From assembly GCA_003972865.1 (NCBI GenBank), contig QOAX01000017.1, forward strand, positions 1-8,664: 8,664 nt of DNA, written 5' to 3'. This DNA comes from Verrucomicrobiota bacterium. GTDB lineage: Bacteria; Verrucomicrobiota; Verrucomicrobiia; Limisphaerales; UBA1096. How positions within the stretch are numbered: the first letter of the stretch is position 1; the number at the start of each line of letters is the position of its first letter. Below the pieces are notes generated by a model. That model was not told where the DNA came from. It made no database searches and was given only the letters and a program-made list of their open reading frames with translations. Positions 1 through 6,083 of this stretch are shown here, piece by piece. A program made the translations under genes and the position numbers.

Positions 1-441
1 GGGCGGCAGCCAGCGGTGGATGCGGAGCAGTCCGGGTTCGCCGAGTTTTCCGGCGTCGAGGCTGCGCTTGACCGCCTGGATCGACGGCAAAAACCGCCAA
101 GTGTGAGCCGGCATGAGCATGGTGTCCGCTTGGCCAAGCGCAGCGATGTCGGCGAGCAACGGGCTGGCGAGCGCCGGTTTTCCGGCGTCGGCGGCCTTGG
201 CCAAGCTCGCCGCTTGGCCGGGATCGGCGTCGATGACGACGGCGTCAAAGTCGTTGGCATGCTCGGCGAACAGCGATTCCGGCGAGGCCGCAGTCATCGC
301 TTGGCCAAGCGCCTGGCCGGCTTGGCCGTCGGAGACGGTCAATGGCGCGAACGCAGCCCAAGCCGCCCGGTGCAATCGCGTTCGGATGGCTCCGTACGAT
401 TCAGCCGCTTTTGCATGGCCAATGAGCGCGAGGCGGATCAT
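1..441 (-). CDS. Gfo/Idh/MocA-like oxidoreductase, N-terminal part (runs off left edge)
   Basis: An open minus-strand frame starts at ATG 441 and continues for 147 codons to the left edge without a stop, so the gene is partial. Family members are usually 330-400 aa. The protein begins M-I-R-L-A-L-I-G-H-A, a beta-strand entering a Rossmann fold. A strand D-A-V-V-I-D follows near residues 66-71, then the typical stretch around 116-141 (W-R-F-L-P-S near 115, A-G-K-L-G-E-P near 130) leading into I-H-R-W. This matches the NAD(P)-binding half of the Gfo/Idh/MocA family. Two hallmarks are missing: the glycine-rich GxGxxG loop reads G-H-A-K-A-A-E-S-Y-G, and the position of the E-K-P motif reads G-K-P-A-L-A-S-P (87-94), without the usual lysine. 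It may be a non-catalytic or divergent paralogue. It is transcribed away from the MFS gene and may share its control region. Confidence 0.8.
   Translation of the reverse strand, partial: MIRLALIGHAKAAESYGAIRTRLHRAAWAAFAPLTVSDGQAGQALGQAMTAASPESLFAEHANDFDAVVIDADPGQAASLAKAADAGKPALASPLLADIAALGQADTMLMPAHTWRFLPSIQAVKRSLDAGKLGEPGLLRIHRWLPP
127..140. repeat. Iterated palindrome CGCTTGGCCAAGCG, full 14-bp copy
   Basis: Perfect 14-bp palindrome inside the partial Gfo/Idh-like gene, where it encodes A-L-G-Q-A. Other perfect 14-bp copies are at 298-311 (same gene) and 2725-2738 (oxidoreductase at 2031). The 10-bp core CTTGGCCAAG also occurs at 196-205, 2936-2945 and 7218-7227. Confidence 0.75.
196..205. 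repeat. Iterated palindrome, 10-bp core CTTGGCCAAG
   Basis: Core copy in the partial Gfo/Idh-like gene, read here in another frame (S-L-A-K-A) than the two flanking full copies. A half copy CGCTTGGCC follows at 211. Confidence 0.7.
298..311. repeat. Iterated palindrome CGCTTGGCCAAGCG, full 14-bp copy
   Basis: Second perfect 14-bp copy in the partial Gfo/Idh-like gene, again encoding A-L-G-Q-A; a half copy GCTTGGCC follows at about 320. Confidence 0.75.
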
Positions 442-471
442 TATTGGTCTGCCGTTATCATGCGGGGCTGG

Positions 472-491
472 GAATGTCTCACGCGACATTC
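472..491. promoter_or_regulatory. Inverted repeat in the divergent intergenic region (candidate operator)
   Basis: GAATGTC (472-478) and GACATTC (485-491) form a perfect 7-bp inverted repeat with a 6-base spacer. It lies in the 129 bp between the leftward Gfo/Idh-like gene (start 441) and the rightward MFS gene (start 571). Its place between two divergent starts fits an operator for a regulator of both genes. The regulator is unknown, and I see no convincing -35/-10 pair nearby. Confidence 0.3.
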
Positions 492-570
492 GCCGGGCCA
501 AACCAATTTGTTGCGGAAGCAGCAAGTCTTCAGCATCATTCGCCCGTTCAACGAACTCGAAAGGCCAATC

Positions 571-1968
571 GTGCCAGATCCGGACGAAAATCAATCCATC
601 CACAAGCTCACCCAGACGGGCAGGTACATTATCATTATCGCGGCTTTTCTCGGTTGGTTTTTTGGTGGGATGCATTTGGGCATCACGTCGCTCTCAATGG
701 GCTCGGCAGCCAAGGATCTGTTGCGTGGCACGGGTCAGTTCGAGGTGACGGTAGCGGAACGATCGGCGGCGCAGCAGCAGTTCGAGGAATCCGGCAAGGG
801 TGATGTGCAGGGGCTGGCGCAGGCCAAGGCCGTTCAACGGCTCGAGACAGCGAGCAGCAAGTGGTACGGATACTATATCTGCGCGCTGCTCTTTGGCGGC
901 GCGGCGGGAGGGCTGGTGTTTGGGCGGATCGGCGATCGCTTCGGTCGTGTGAAGGGCATGACGGCGGCGATCTGCTGCTACTCGGGTGTGTCCTTCGTTG
1001 CCTACTTTGCACGAACGCCGGAGCAGCTTTTGGTGGCTCGCTTCGTGGTGTGCATGGGCGTGGGCGGGATGTGGCCCAACGGTGTGGCGCTGATGAGCGA
1101 AGCATGGGCCGGTGCCTCCCGGCCATTGCTCGCCGGAGTGATCGGCACGGCGGCGAACATCGGGATCTTCATGGTGGGCGTCGCGGGAAAACTCCGCGAG
1201 GTGACAGTCGATGATTGGCGCTGGGTGATGCTCATGGGCGCGGCGCCGATTGTGCTGGGCTTGCTGGTGCCATTGATCGTGCCGGAGTCGCCCCGCTGGC
1301 TGGCTCAACGAGCCCGGGGCAGTTCCCCTGGAACTCCGGAGAAAACGAGAACCAAGCCCGAGGCAAGCACCGGCGAGATTTTCCGGCCGGGCATGTTTGC
1401 GGTCACATTGGTTGGTATTTTGTTGGCGACGGTGCCGCTCTTCGGCTCGTGGGGCAGTTCAAACTGGGCAGTGAAATGGGCGGAGGATGCCGGGTCGGAT
1501 GGCCTGAAGGCGCAGGTGATCATGGCGCGATCGTTGCCGGGTATCTTCGGCAGTTTCATGGGTGGTTGGATCGCCAGTCTCGTGGGTCGACGGCGCAGCT
1601 ATTTTTTTAACAGCCTGATTTGCCTTGGCAGCGCGCAGTGCATGTTTTGGTTTTCGAGCCCGACAGAGCCGACCGTGTTCCTCGTGTGGACGGCGGTGCT
1701 AGGCTTTTTCAGCGGAATATTCTTCGGATGGCTGCCGTTATTTTTGCCGGAATTGTTCGTGACGCGTGTGCGCTCGGTCGGTGCCGGAGTTTGCTTTAAT
1801 TTCGGGCGCATCATCACTGCGATAACGGTGTTCGTGACCGCCGGACTCATCGCATATTTCGACAATGACTTCCGCCAGATTGGCCGGATTACCAGTTTAA
1901 TTTACCTGTTCGGCGCGGTGGGAATTCTCCTCATGCCCAAGGGCGTGGAGGGGAAAATCAAGGATTAG
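571..1968 (+). CDS. MFS transporter, sugar/organic-solute porter type
   Basis: Inner-membrane secondary transporter of the major facilitator superfamily, 465 aa from a GTG start. The frame stays open far upstream, but that part overlaps the opposing Gfo/Idh-like gene and does not look like a transporter. GTG 571 is preceded by GAAAGG with a 6-base spacing, so I choose it. Transmembrane segments alternate from about residue 18 to 455. MFS motif A is seen as G-R-I-G-D-R-F-G-R (118-126), the sugar-porter-like P-E-S-P-R-W-L at 238-244, a second motif-A-like G-R-R-R at 339-342, and P-E-L-F-V-T-R-V-R at 393-401 before a late helix. A hydrophilic, Ala/Gln/Glu-rich stretch of about 50 residues (48-97) separates the first two helices, longer than usual for MFS. 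The oxidoreductase gene about 60 bp downstream suggests import of a sugar, polyol or related acid; the substrate cannot be read from sequence. Confidence 0.85.
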   Translation: MPDPDENQSIHKLTQTGRYIIIIAAFLGWFFGGMHLGITSLSMGSAAKDLLRGTGQFEVTVAERSAAQQQFEESGKGDVQGLAQAKAVQRLETASSKWYGYYICALLFGGAAGGLVFGRIGDRFGRVKGMTAAICCYSGVSFVAYFARTPEQLLVARFVVCMGVGGMWPNGVALMSEAWAGASRPLLAGVIGTAANIGIFMVGVAGKLREVTVDDWRWVMLMGAAPIVLGLLVPLIVPESPRWLAQRARGSSPGTPEKTRTKPEASTGEIFRPGMFAVTLVGILLATVPLFGSWGSSNWAVKWAEDAGSDGLKAQVIMARSLPGIFGSFMGGWIASLVGRRRSYFFNSLICLGSAQCMFWFSSPTEPTVFLVWTAVLGFFSGIFFGWLPLFLPELFVTRVRSVGAGVCFNFGRIITAITVFVTAGLIAYFDNDFRQIGRITSLIYLFGAVGILLMPKGVEGKIKD

Positions 1969-2030
1969 CGCGAAGCGACCCCGCCGGTTTTGGATTGAAC
2001 GCGCTTTGGCCCAACGCTATCAACCACCGC

Positions 2031-3152
2031 GTGAATCCGGACAACGAAACCCATTCGGGAGAATTTCAATTCAACGTCGGCGTGATCGGGGCCACCGGCT
2101 ACATCGGCGCCCCGTACCGTGCGGAGATCCGCCAGGCTGCCGGAGCAAACATTGTCGCGTTGTGCGCCCGCCGCCGCGAACTGCTCGAGCGGGCAGGTGA
2201 GGAGGACGGCGCGGAGTTGCTGACCGGCAACTGGCGCGAGGTGGTACAGCACCCGCACGTCAACTTCGTCATCGTCGCCACGCCGGACGCGCTGCATCAC
2301 GAGGCCGTGATGGCTTGTGCCGATGCTGGTAAACATCTGCTCTGCGAAAAACCGGTCGGTGTGAACGCCGCCGAAGCCTACGAAATGTGGGCGGCGTACC
2401 GCGATGCCGGGCTGGCGCATTACGTGCCGTTTTGGACGCGTTACTGCGAGCCGTTCGTGCGAACCCGCGAGGTGATTGAGTCCGGTGTCTTGGGCGACAT
2501 TCGCGGCGTGGTCTATCGCTGGCACAATCCGCGCCCGGATGACATGCCACTCACGTGGCGCGATGACGCCGGGTTGTCGGCGGCCGGCAGCATCGCCGAC
2601 GTCGGCTCGCACGCCTACGACACCTTGCGCTGGTTGCTTGGCTGCGAGGCAACGCGGGTGCAGGCGCATGCCGACACGATCACCCCGGCCAGGGCCGACC
2701 TGGGTGCGATCAACCTCACTGAGGCGCTTGGCCAAGCGGGCGGTCAGGCGGAGGCGGCCAAGCGCAAGGGAGAAACGTTCGATTACGCGAGCGTGGCATG
2801 GGAGTTCGACGACGGCGCCGTGGCGACGCTGGTGCTGTCACACACGCCGTTTTTCCGGAAGGGCATCGCGCCCGAGTTGGAACTGCACGGCACCAAGGCG
2901 TCGCTCGGCCTGGACCGCGTGAGTGGTAACCTGACCTTGGCCAAGCCGGATGAACCGGTGGAGGTGATTGACACCGTGCCCGACAACGGTTTTGGCAATC
3001 GTTTCGTGAAATACGTTTTCCCCAGCCTGCGCCAGGCGCTCGCCGGGGAGGAAACCGGCCATCCCGACCTGAAGGACGGCTGGCGCGTGCAACTTTTCAC
3101 CGACGCGGCCGCCCGCTCAGCCCACTCTGGCCGCTGGGAAACAGTGGAGTGA
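2031..3152 (+). CDS. Gfo/Idh/MocA family NAD(P)-dependent oxidoreductase
   Basis: Predicted cytoplasmic dehydrogenase of the glucose-fructose oxidoreductase / inositol dehydrogenase / MocA family, 373 aa from GTG 2031, a normal family length. A TTG at 1995 in the same frame would add 12 residues; neither start has a good ribosome-binding site. From GTG 2031 the nucleotide-binding strand and loop read V-G-V-I-G-A-T-G-Y-I-G (16-26), a slightly unusual form of the GxGxxG loop. The family lysine motif is C-E-K-P-V-G (105-110). A-D-V-G-S-H-A-Y-D (189-197) carries the Asp/His expected in the active site. F-D-D-G-A-V-A-T-L (259-267) and E-L-H-G-T-K-A (284-290) are typical of the C-terminal beta-sheet domain. 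It follows the MFS gene by 62 bp on the same strand, so the two are probably cotranscribed and the enzyme may oxidise the imported compound. Substrate not assignable. Confidence 0.9.
   Translation: MNPDNETHSGEFQFNVGVIGATGYIGAPYRAEIRQAAGANIVALCARRRELLERAGEEDGAELLTGNWREVVQHPHVNFVIVATPDALHHEAVMACADAGKHLLCEKPVGVNAAEAYEMWAAYRDAGLAHYVPFWTRYCEPFVRTREVIESGVLGDIRGVVYRWHNPRPDDMPLTWRDDAGLSAAGSIADVGSHAYDTLRWLLGCEATRVQAHADTITPARADLGAINLTEALGQAGGQAEAAKRKGETFDYASVAWEFDDGAVATLVLSHTPFFRKGIAPELELHGTKASLGLDRVSGNLTLAKPDEPVEVIDTVPDNGFGNRFVKYVFPSLRQALAGEETGHPDLKDGWRVQLFTDAAARSAHSGRWETVE
2725..2738. repeat. Iterated palindrome CGCTTGGCCAAGCG, full 14-bp copy
   Basis: Perfect copy inside the Gfo/Idh/MocA oxidoreductase gene, in a variable region (E-A-L-G-Q-A-G-G-Q), read on the plus strand. 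Confidence 0.75.
2936..2945. repeat. Iterated palindrome, 10-bp core CTTGGCCAAG
   Basis: Core copy in the same oxidoreductase gene but in a different frame (T-L-A-K-P), about 200 bases from the full copy. Confidence 0.7.
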
Positions 3153-3159
3153 GGGCTTG

Positions 3160-3189
3160 ATTATTCTTACCGAACCGGTCGGGAATAAT
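3160..3189. terminator. Weak stem between convergent genes (possible bidirectional terminator)
   Basis: ATTATTC (3160-3166) can pair with GAATAAT (3183-3189), and inside it CCGA (3170-3173) with TCGG (3179-3182). The three unpaired bases on one side are the stop codon of the permease gene. The stem sits where the oxidoreductase (stop at 3152) and the permease (stop at 3167) converge with only 14 bp between them. There is no clear T-run, so a role as a terminator is only suggested by position. Confidence 0.3.
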
Positions 3190-4561
3190 TCCTTGCGAAG
3201 ACGAACCAGACGATTAGGCCAAGTGCTACAATTCCGAGGATCAGAATTACACTTGTTGGATTGGTGCTCAATACGCCCCAAGTCATCCACGCTGTCAGCA
3301 AAAGAAAAACGATCGGTGGCAGTGGAAACAAAGGCAGTTTCACGGGACGATGCAGATTTGGTTTTCGAATGCGCAACACAATCACACCGGTGATTGCGAC
3401 ACCGGTGGTTAGAGTGACCAGGGTTCCAACGGACTCCAACAAATCCTTGAGCTCAGTTACCCAAATCAGGGCCAAACTTAAAATGCACTGCAATACCAAT
3501 GCATTAACAGGTGATCCCCGACGATTCAGTTGAGCCATTCGGCTTGGAAGTTCACCTCTACTGGCCATCGAGTAAATTACTCGCGATCCAATCATGATCG
3601 CAACACCAAGGGTCGAAAAAAAGACCAGCATGATCAGTACGTTGACAATGACACCGATCGATTCACCGAATAAGCGCTTGGCCACGAAAAAGCCGATTTC
3701 CACGATCCCTTCACCTTTGGCGTTTATCATTTCATGGGGTGCTGCAGCCCAAAGAAAAACCATGTTCACAGCAAGGTAGAGCAGGGTCACGATGCTGACT
3801 CCCAGTATCATGGATCGCTTGAGATTTTTCTCTGGATTAAGAATTTCCCCGCCGATGAATGAGGTGGCCATGTTTCCCTGGTAGGCAAACGATGTTGCAG
3901 CAAGGGCGGCGCCTAACGCCGCAGCACTTGTCCCGAAAAGAACCCCATCACCTGATTCTAAAGTGGATGCAGCAAGTGTCGTATATCTGAATCCCAGCCA
4001 GTTCTCCAATACATTGGGGGCCGATACTGCTGTCGATTCTGATGAGAAACCCAAAGTGATGAACGCCAAAAGTAGGCCAATCTTAAAGAAAGCCCCGAGG
4101 AGATTGATGACATTGCCCTCACGGACACCGATTGAATGGATCGCTGTGACGAGGCAGACTGCCAGACTGGCAGCAAGAGGGGGTGAAATGGATGGGAGAA
4201 GCTTGTTGAAGTAAAAGCCAAATGCACCTCCCATTATTGAAATGGAGCCGACAATCCCAAAGAAAGCAATCGAGAACCCAGCCACAAACCCGGCCGGACG
4301 GCCAAAAATATTTCTGATGAAAACATAGGTTCCCCCCGCTTCCGGCCAAATGTTGGCCAACTCAATGATGGATAGTGTCCCGCACATGGCCAACACACCG
4401 GCGATCAACCAGACAGTCATGATTGCGGAGCTGCTTCCCAATTCCGCTGCGAACAGGCCGGTGGTCGTGAAGATGCCGGCACCGATCATGTTGCAAACCA
4501 CAAACCCAGCGCCTGAGCAGAGTCCAAGCACTCGTTTTTGTTGGTTGCCCTGATGCGGCAT
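3167..4561 (-). CDS. APC-superfamily amino-acid permease
   Basis: Integral inner-membrane transporter of the amino acid-polyamine-organocation superfamily, 464 aa, about 12 hydrophobic segments, a standard length. The first helix carries M-I-G-A-G-I-F-T-T-T-G (25-35), the conserved unwound substrate-binding motif. P-E-A-G-G-T-Y-V-F (about 73-81) is the second family signature, and later segments are strongly hydrophobic up to the short basic tail F-A-R-N-Y-S-R-P-V-R. The likely role is uptake or exchange of an amino acid or related amine; the substrate is not determinable. It starts 66 bp after the stop of the upstream minus-strand propeller gene, so co-transcription is possible, and it converges with the oxidoreductase gene. 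Base composition is clearly lower in GC than the flanking genes: hand counts of two 60-base rows (3541, 4021) give about 47-48%, against 75% for row 2641. This is compatible with later acquisition. Confidence 0.88.
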   Translation of the reverse strand: MPHQGNQQKRVLGLCSGAGFVVCNMIGAGIFTTTGLFAAELGSSSAIMTVWLIAGVLAMCGTLSIIELANIWPEAGGTYVFIRNIFGRPAGFVAGFSIAFFGIVGSISIMGGAFGFYFNKLLPSISPPLAASLAVCLVTAIHSIGVREGNVINLLGAFFKIGLLLAFITLGFSSESTAVSAPNVLENWLGFRYTTLAASTLESGDGVLFGTSAAALGAALAATSFAYQGNMATSFIGGEILNPEKNLKRSMILGVSIVTLLYLAVNMVFLWAAAPHEMINAKGEGIVEIGFFVAKRLFGESIGVIVNVLIMLVFFSTLGVAIMIGSRVIYSMASRGELPSRMAQLNRRGSPVNALVLQCILSLALIWVTELKDLLESVGTLVTLTTGVAITGVIVLRIRKPNLHRPVKLPLFPLPPIVFLLLTAWMTWGVLSTNPTSVILILGIVALGLIVWFVFARNYSRPVR

Positions 4562-4627
4562 GAAAATAATTCGGTCGCTCCGTGTTATCTTGCGCCAGGT
4601 GCGTTCCGGTCTGAGGGAGTGGATATA

Positions 4628-5872
4628 TCAGCTGCCGGAGACGTCGAGGCAGGTGAGGTCGCCGCGGGAGTTGCGGCAATAGATGCGGCCGTTGGCCAGC
4701 ACTGGCGTGGTCCAGCACTTGGGGCCGGTCACCTGCGCACGGGAAATCTCCGTGAACTCACCGGTGTTGGCTTCCGCGACGACGAGTTCGCCTTGGTTAC
4801 TGATGATGAGCAGTTTTTTGCCGATGGCCTGGATCGCCCCGAAGCCGCCGAAACTGTCCTCCTCCCACTGCACCTTGCCGGTGGCCAGCTTGATGCACTT
4901 GAGCGTGGCGCGGCCGGTGTTGCCGTCGAAGCCGAACACATGACCGTCGATCAGCACGCATGGATTGAAGTGGTTACGCATGTTTTTGTTTTCCCAAAGC
5001 TTGGTCACTTTATCGCCGTTGACTTGCAGCAGCGCGCAGCCGCGGTCGTAGCCGGACGAGATGAACACCTTGTCACCGATGAGGATGGGGTCGGCGACGT
5101 TGGTGTCGTGCTTGGTTTCCCACGGATAACTCCAAAGCACGCTACCGGTTTTCGGATCCACTGCGACGAGTGCCCTGTGCGTGAACATCACCAGCTCCCG
5201 GCGACCGTCCCGAACGTGGGGTACGATGGACGAGTAGCTCGCGGATTCGCGGCCGGTGCTCCAGAGAATCTTGCCGCTCTTTTTGTCGAGCGCCGTGCCG
5301 TGTGCGCCGACATTGACGAACAACGTTCCGCCGATAACCAGCGGAGAGCCGGCGAAGCCCCACGTCGGGCGCTTGGCCTTGGTTTCCGAGGCGACATTTT
5401 TCTGCCAGACAACGTGGCCGTCGGCTGCGCCAAAACAGATCAACTGTCCGCGCTTGCTCAGCGTGTACACACGGTCGCCATCGACGGTGGGTGTGCCGCT
5501 TGGGCCGCCGGCGTAATACTTCGGGTCGAGCTTGGCCTCGTAGGCGTGCGACCAGATCACCTTGCCGGTTGCGGCGTCAAAACAGAACACGGTGTCCTTT
5601 TCCGGGCCCCTGCCGCGTCCGGAGTTGCCGAGCGTGTAGACTTTGCCGTTGGCCACCGACACCGACGAGAAACCGGTGCCGACCCTGGCTTTCCACAGGC
5701 GCTTGGGGCCGTCGTCGGGCCACTTGTCCAGCCAGCCGGTCTCGGAGGAGACGCCGTTCAGGTTGGGGCCGCGCCAGCGAGTCCAGTCGCCAGCGCTGGG
5801 CTTGGACAAGCCGCTAAACAGGCCAAGCGAAACGAAACCCACCAAAAAAAGACGAACAAAAGAAGAGTTCAT
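4628..5872 (-). CDS. Secreted PQQ-like beta-propeller repeat protein
   Basis: A 414-aa exported protein. The N-terminus has a signal peptide (Arg at 7, hydrophobic core about 8-22, likely cleavage after K-P-S-A at 27), with no lipobox cysteine. The mature part opens with W-T-R-W-R-G-P (30-36), common in planctomycete and verrucomicrobial propeller proteins. Blade signatures of the form D-x-x-T/S-G-K-x-x-W follow: F-D-A-A-T-G-K-V-I-W (98-107), F-G-A-A-D-G-H-V-V-W (147-156), L-D-K-K-S-G-K-I-L-W (195-204), then V-D-P-K-T-G-S-V-L-W and I-K-L-A-T-G-K-V-Q-W further on, each separated by G-x-x-x-V/L-Y/F-V strands. This is the PQQ-dehydrogenase/BamB-type beta-propeller fold. No catalytic dehydrogenase domain or heme motif is present, so enzymatic PQQ use is doubtful; a periplasmic binding or scaffold role is equally likely. 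It is divergent from the metal operon across a 211-bp region. Confidence 0.88.
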   Translation of the reverse strand: MNSSFVRLFLVGFVSLGLFSGLSKPSAGDWTRWRGPNLNGVSSETGWLDKWPDDGPKRLWKARVGTGFSSVSVANGKVYTLGNSGRGRGPEKDTVFCFDAATGKVIWSHAYEAKLDPKYYAGGPSGTPTVDGDRVYTLSKRGQLICFGAADGHVVWQKNVASETKAKRPTWGFAGSPLVIGGTLFVNVGAHGTALDKKSGKILWSTGRESASYSSIVPHVRDGRRELVMFTHRALVAVDPKTGSVLWSYPWETKHDTNVADPILIGDKVFISSGYDRGCALLQVNGDKVTKLWENKNMRNHFNPCVLIDGHVFGFDGNTGRATLKCIKLATGKVQWEEDSFGGFGAIQAIGKKLLIISNQGELVVAEANTGEFTEISRAQVTGPKCWTTPVLANGRIYCRNSRGDLTCLDVSGS

Positions 5873-5930
5873 GACGGCGATGGGTAAACAACTGCCGATG
5901 GCCAGTCAAACCACAAAGGCAGATTGGCCG

Positions 5931-5944
5931 CGCTTGGCCAAACG
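5931..5944. repeat. Iterated palindrome, near-copy between genes
   Basis: CGCTTGGCCAAACG differs from the 14-bp form at one base. It lies in the non-coding region between the propeller gene and the metal operon, next to the inverted repeat at 5947-5972. Confidence 0.6.
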
Positions 5945-5946
5945 AC

Positions 5947-5972
5947 AAAAAGTTAGGCTCAACTAACTTTTT
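5947..5972. promoter_or_regulatory. Perfect 10-bp inverted repeat, candidate metal-repressor operator
   Basis: AAAAAGTTAG (5947-5956) and CTAACTTTTT (5963-5972) are exact reverse complements separated by six bases. The repeat lies between two divergent genes (starts 5872 minus and 6084 plus), so no transcript is expected to end here. That argues for a protein-binding site and against a terminator. It ends three bases before a TTGACC -35-like box of the metal operon. The GTTAG/CTAAC half-sites resemble in style the TTAGG-type half-sites of DtxR/IdeR-family Mn/Fe regulators, but spacing differs and the regulator is inferred from context only. Confidence 0.5.
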
Positions 5973-5975
5973 TTG

Positions 5976-6004
5976 TTGACCTTGGCGCCGCATCGAAATA
6001 TAGC
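5976..6004 (+). promoter_or_regulatory. Candidate sigma70-type promoter of the metal-uptake operon
   Basis: TTGACC (5976-5981) and TATAGC (5999-6004) are separated by 17 bases, the ideal spacing, upstream of the binding-protein gene. With initiation near 6011 the leader would be about 70 bases. The perfect inverted repeat just upstream (5947-5972) could let a repressor block polymerase at the -35 box. Confidence 0.5.
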
Positions 6005-6020
6005 CTTGCCTATCTTTTGG

Positions 6021-6061
6021 CGGACACGCCGTTTTTAAGGGTTTTCTGCCCATCGTGTCCG
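6021..6061 (+). promoter_or_regulatory. Long-range stem in the presumed 5' leader of the metal operon
   Basis: CGGACACG (6021-6028) and CGTGTCCG (6054-6061) are perfect 8-bp complements enclosing 25 bases, inside which GGG (6039-6041) can pair with CCC (6049-6051). If transcription starts near 6011, the whole stem lies in the untranslated leader, ending 22 bases before the ATG at 6084. It could be a regulatory RNA structure. It does not match any riboswitch I recognise, and it lacks a T-run after it at the right distance for a simple terminator. Confidence 0.3.
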
Positions 6062-6083
6062 TTCAACTGAACTTTTTTAACGG

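Noticed and set aside
16..570. In-frame upstream extension of the MFS transporter (open frame of 650 codons in total)
   Set aside because: The extension overlaps the opposing Gfo/Idh-like gene, which has clear family features, and its own translation is Arg/Gly-rich without transporter features. GTG 571 has a plausible ribosome-binding site.
1967..2005. AGCGCG/CGCGCT pairing between the MFS stop and the next gene as a terminator
   Set aside because: Only 6 bp with a 27-base loop and no T-run; the two genes are more likely cotranscribed.
1965..2735. Minus-strand open frame opposite the oxidoreductase
   Set aside because: The plus strand encodes a full Gfo/Idh/MocA protein with all expected motifs; the reverse frame has none.
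4538..5887. Long plus-strand open frame (449 codons) antisense to the propeller gene
   Set aside because: It mirrors the GC-rich codon pattern of the minus-strand gene, has no recognisable fold, and the minus-strand protein has a signal peptide and repeated blade motifs.
5947..5972. Inverted repeat followed by T's as an intrinsic terminator
   Set aside because: Genes on both sides read away from this site, so no transcript should end here; the stem is AT-rich and adjoins a -35-like box.
6001..6083. Known manganese riboswitch (yybP-ykoY type) in the metal operon leader
   Set aside because: I see only one long stem with a small inner pairing, not the conserved two-arm loop motifs of that class.
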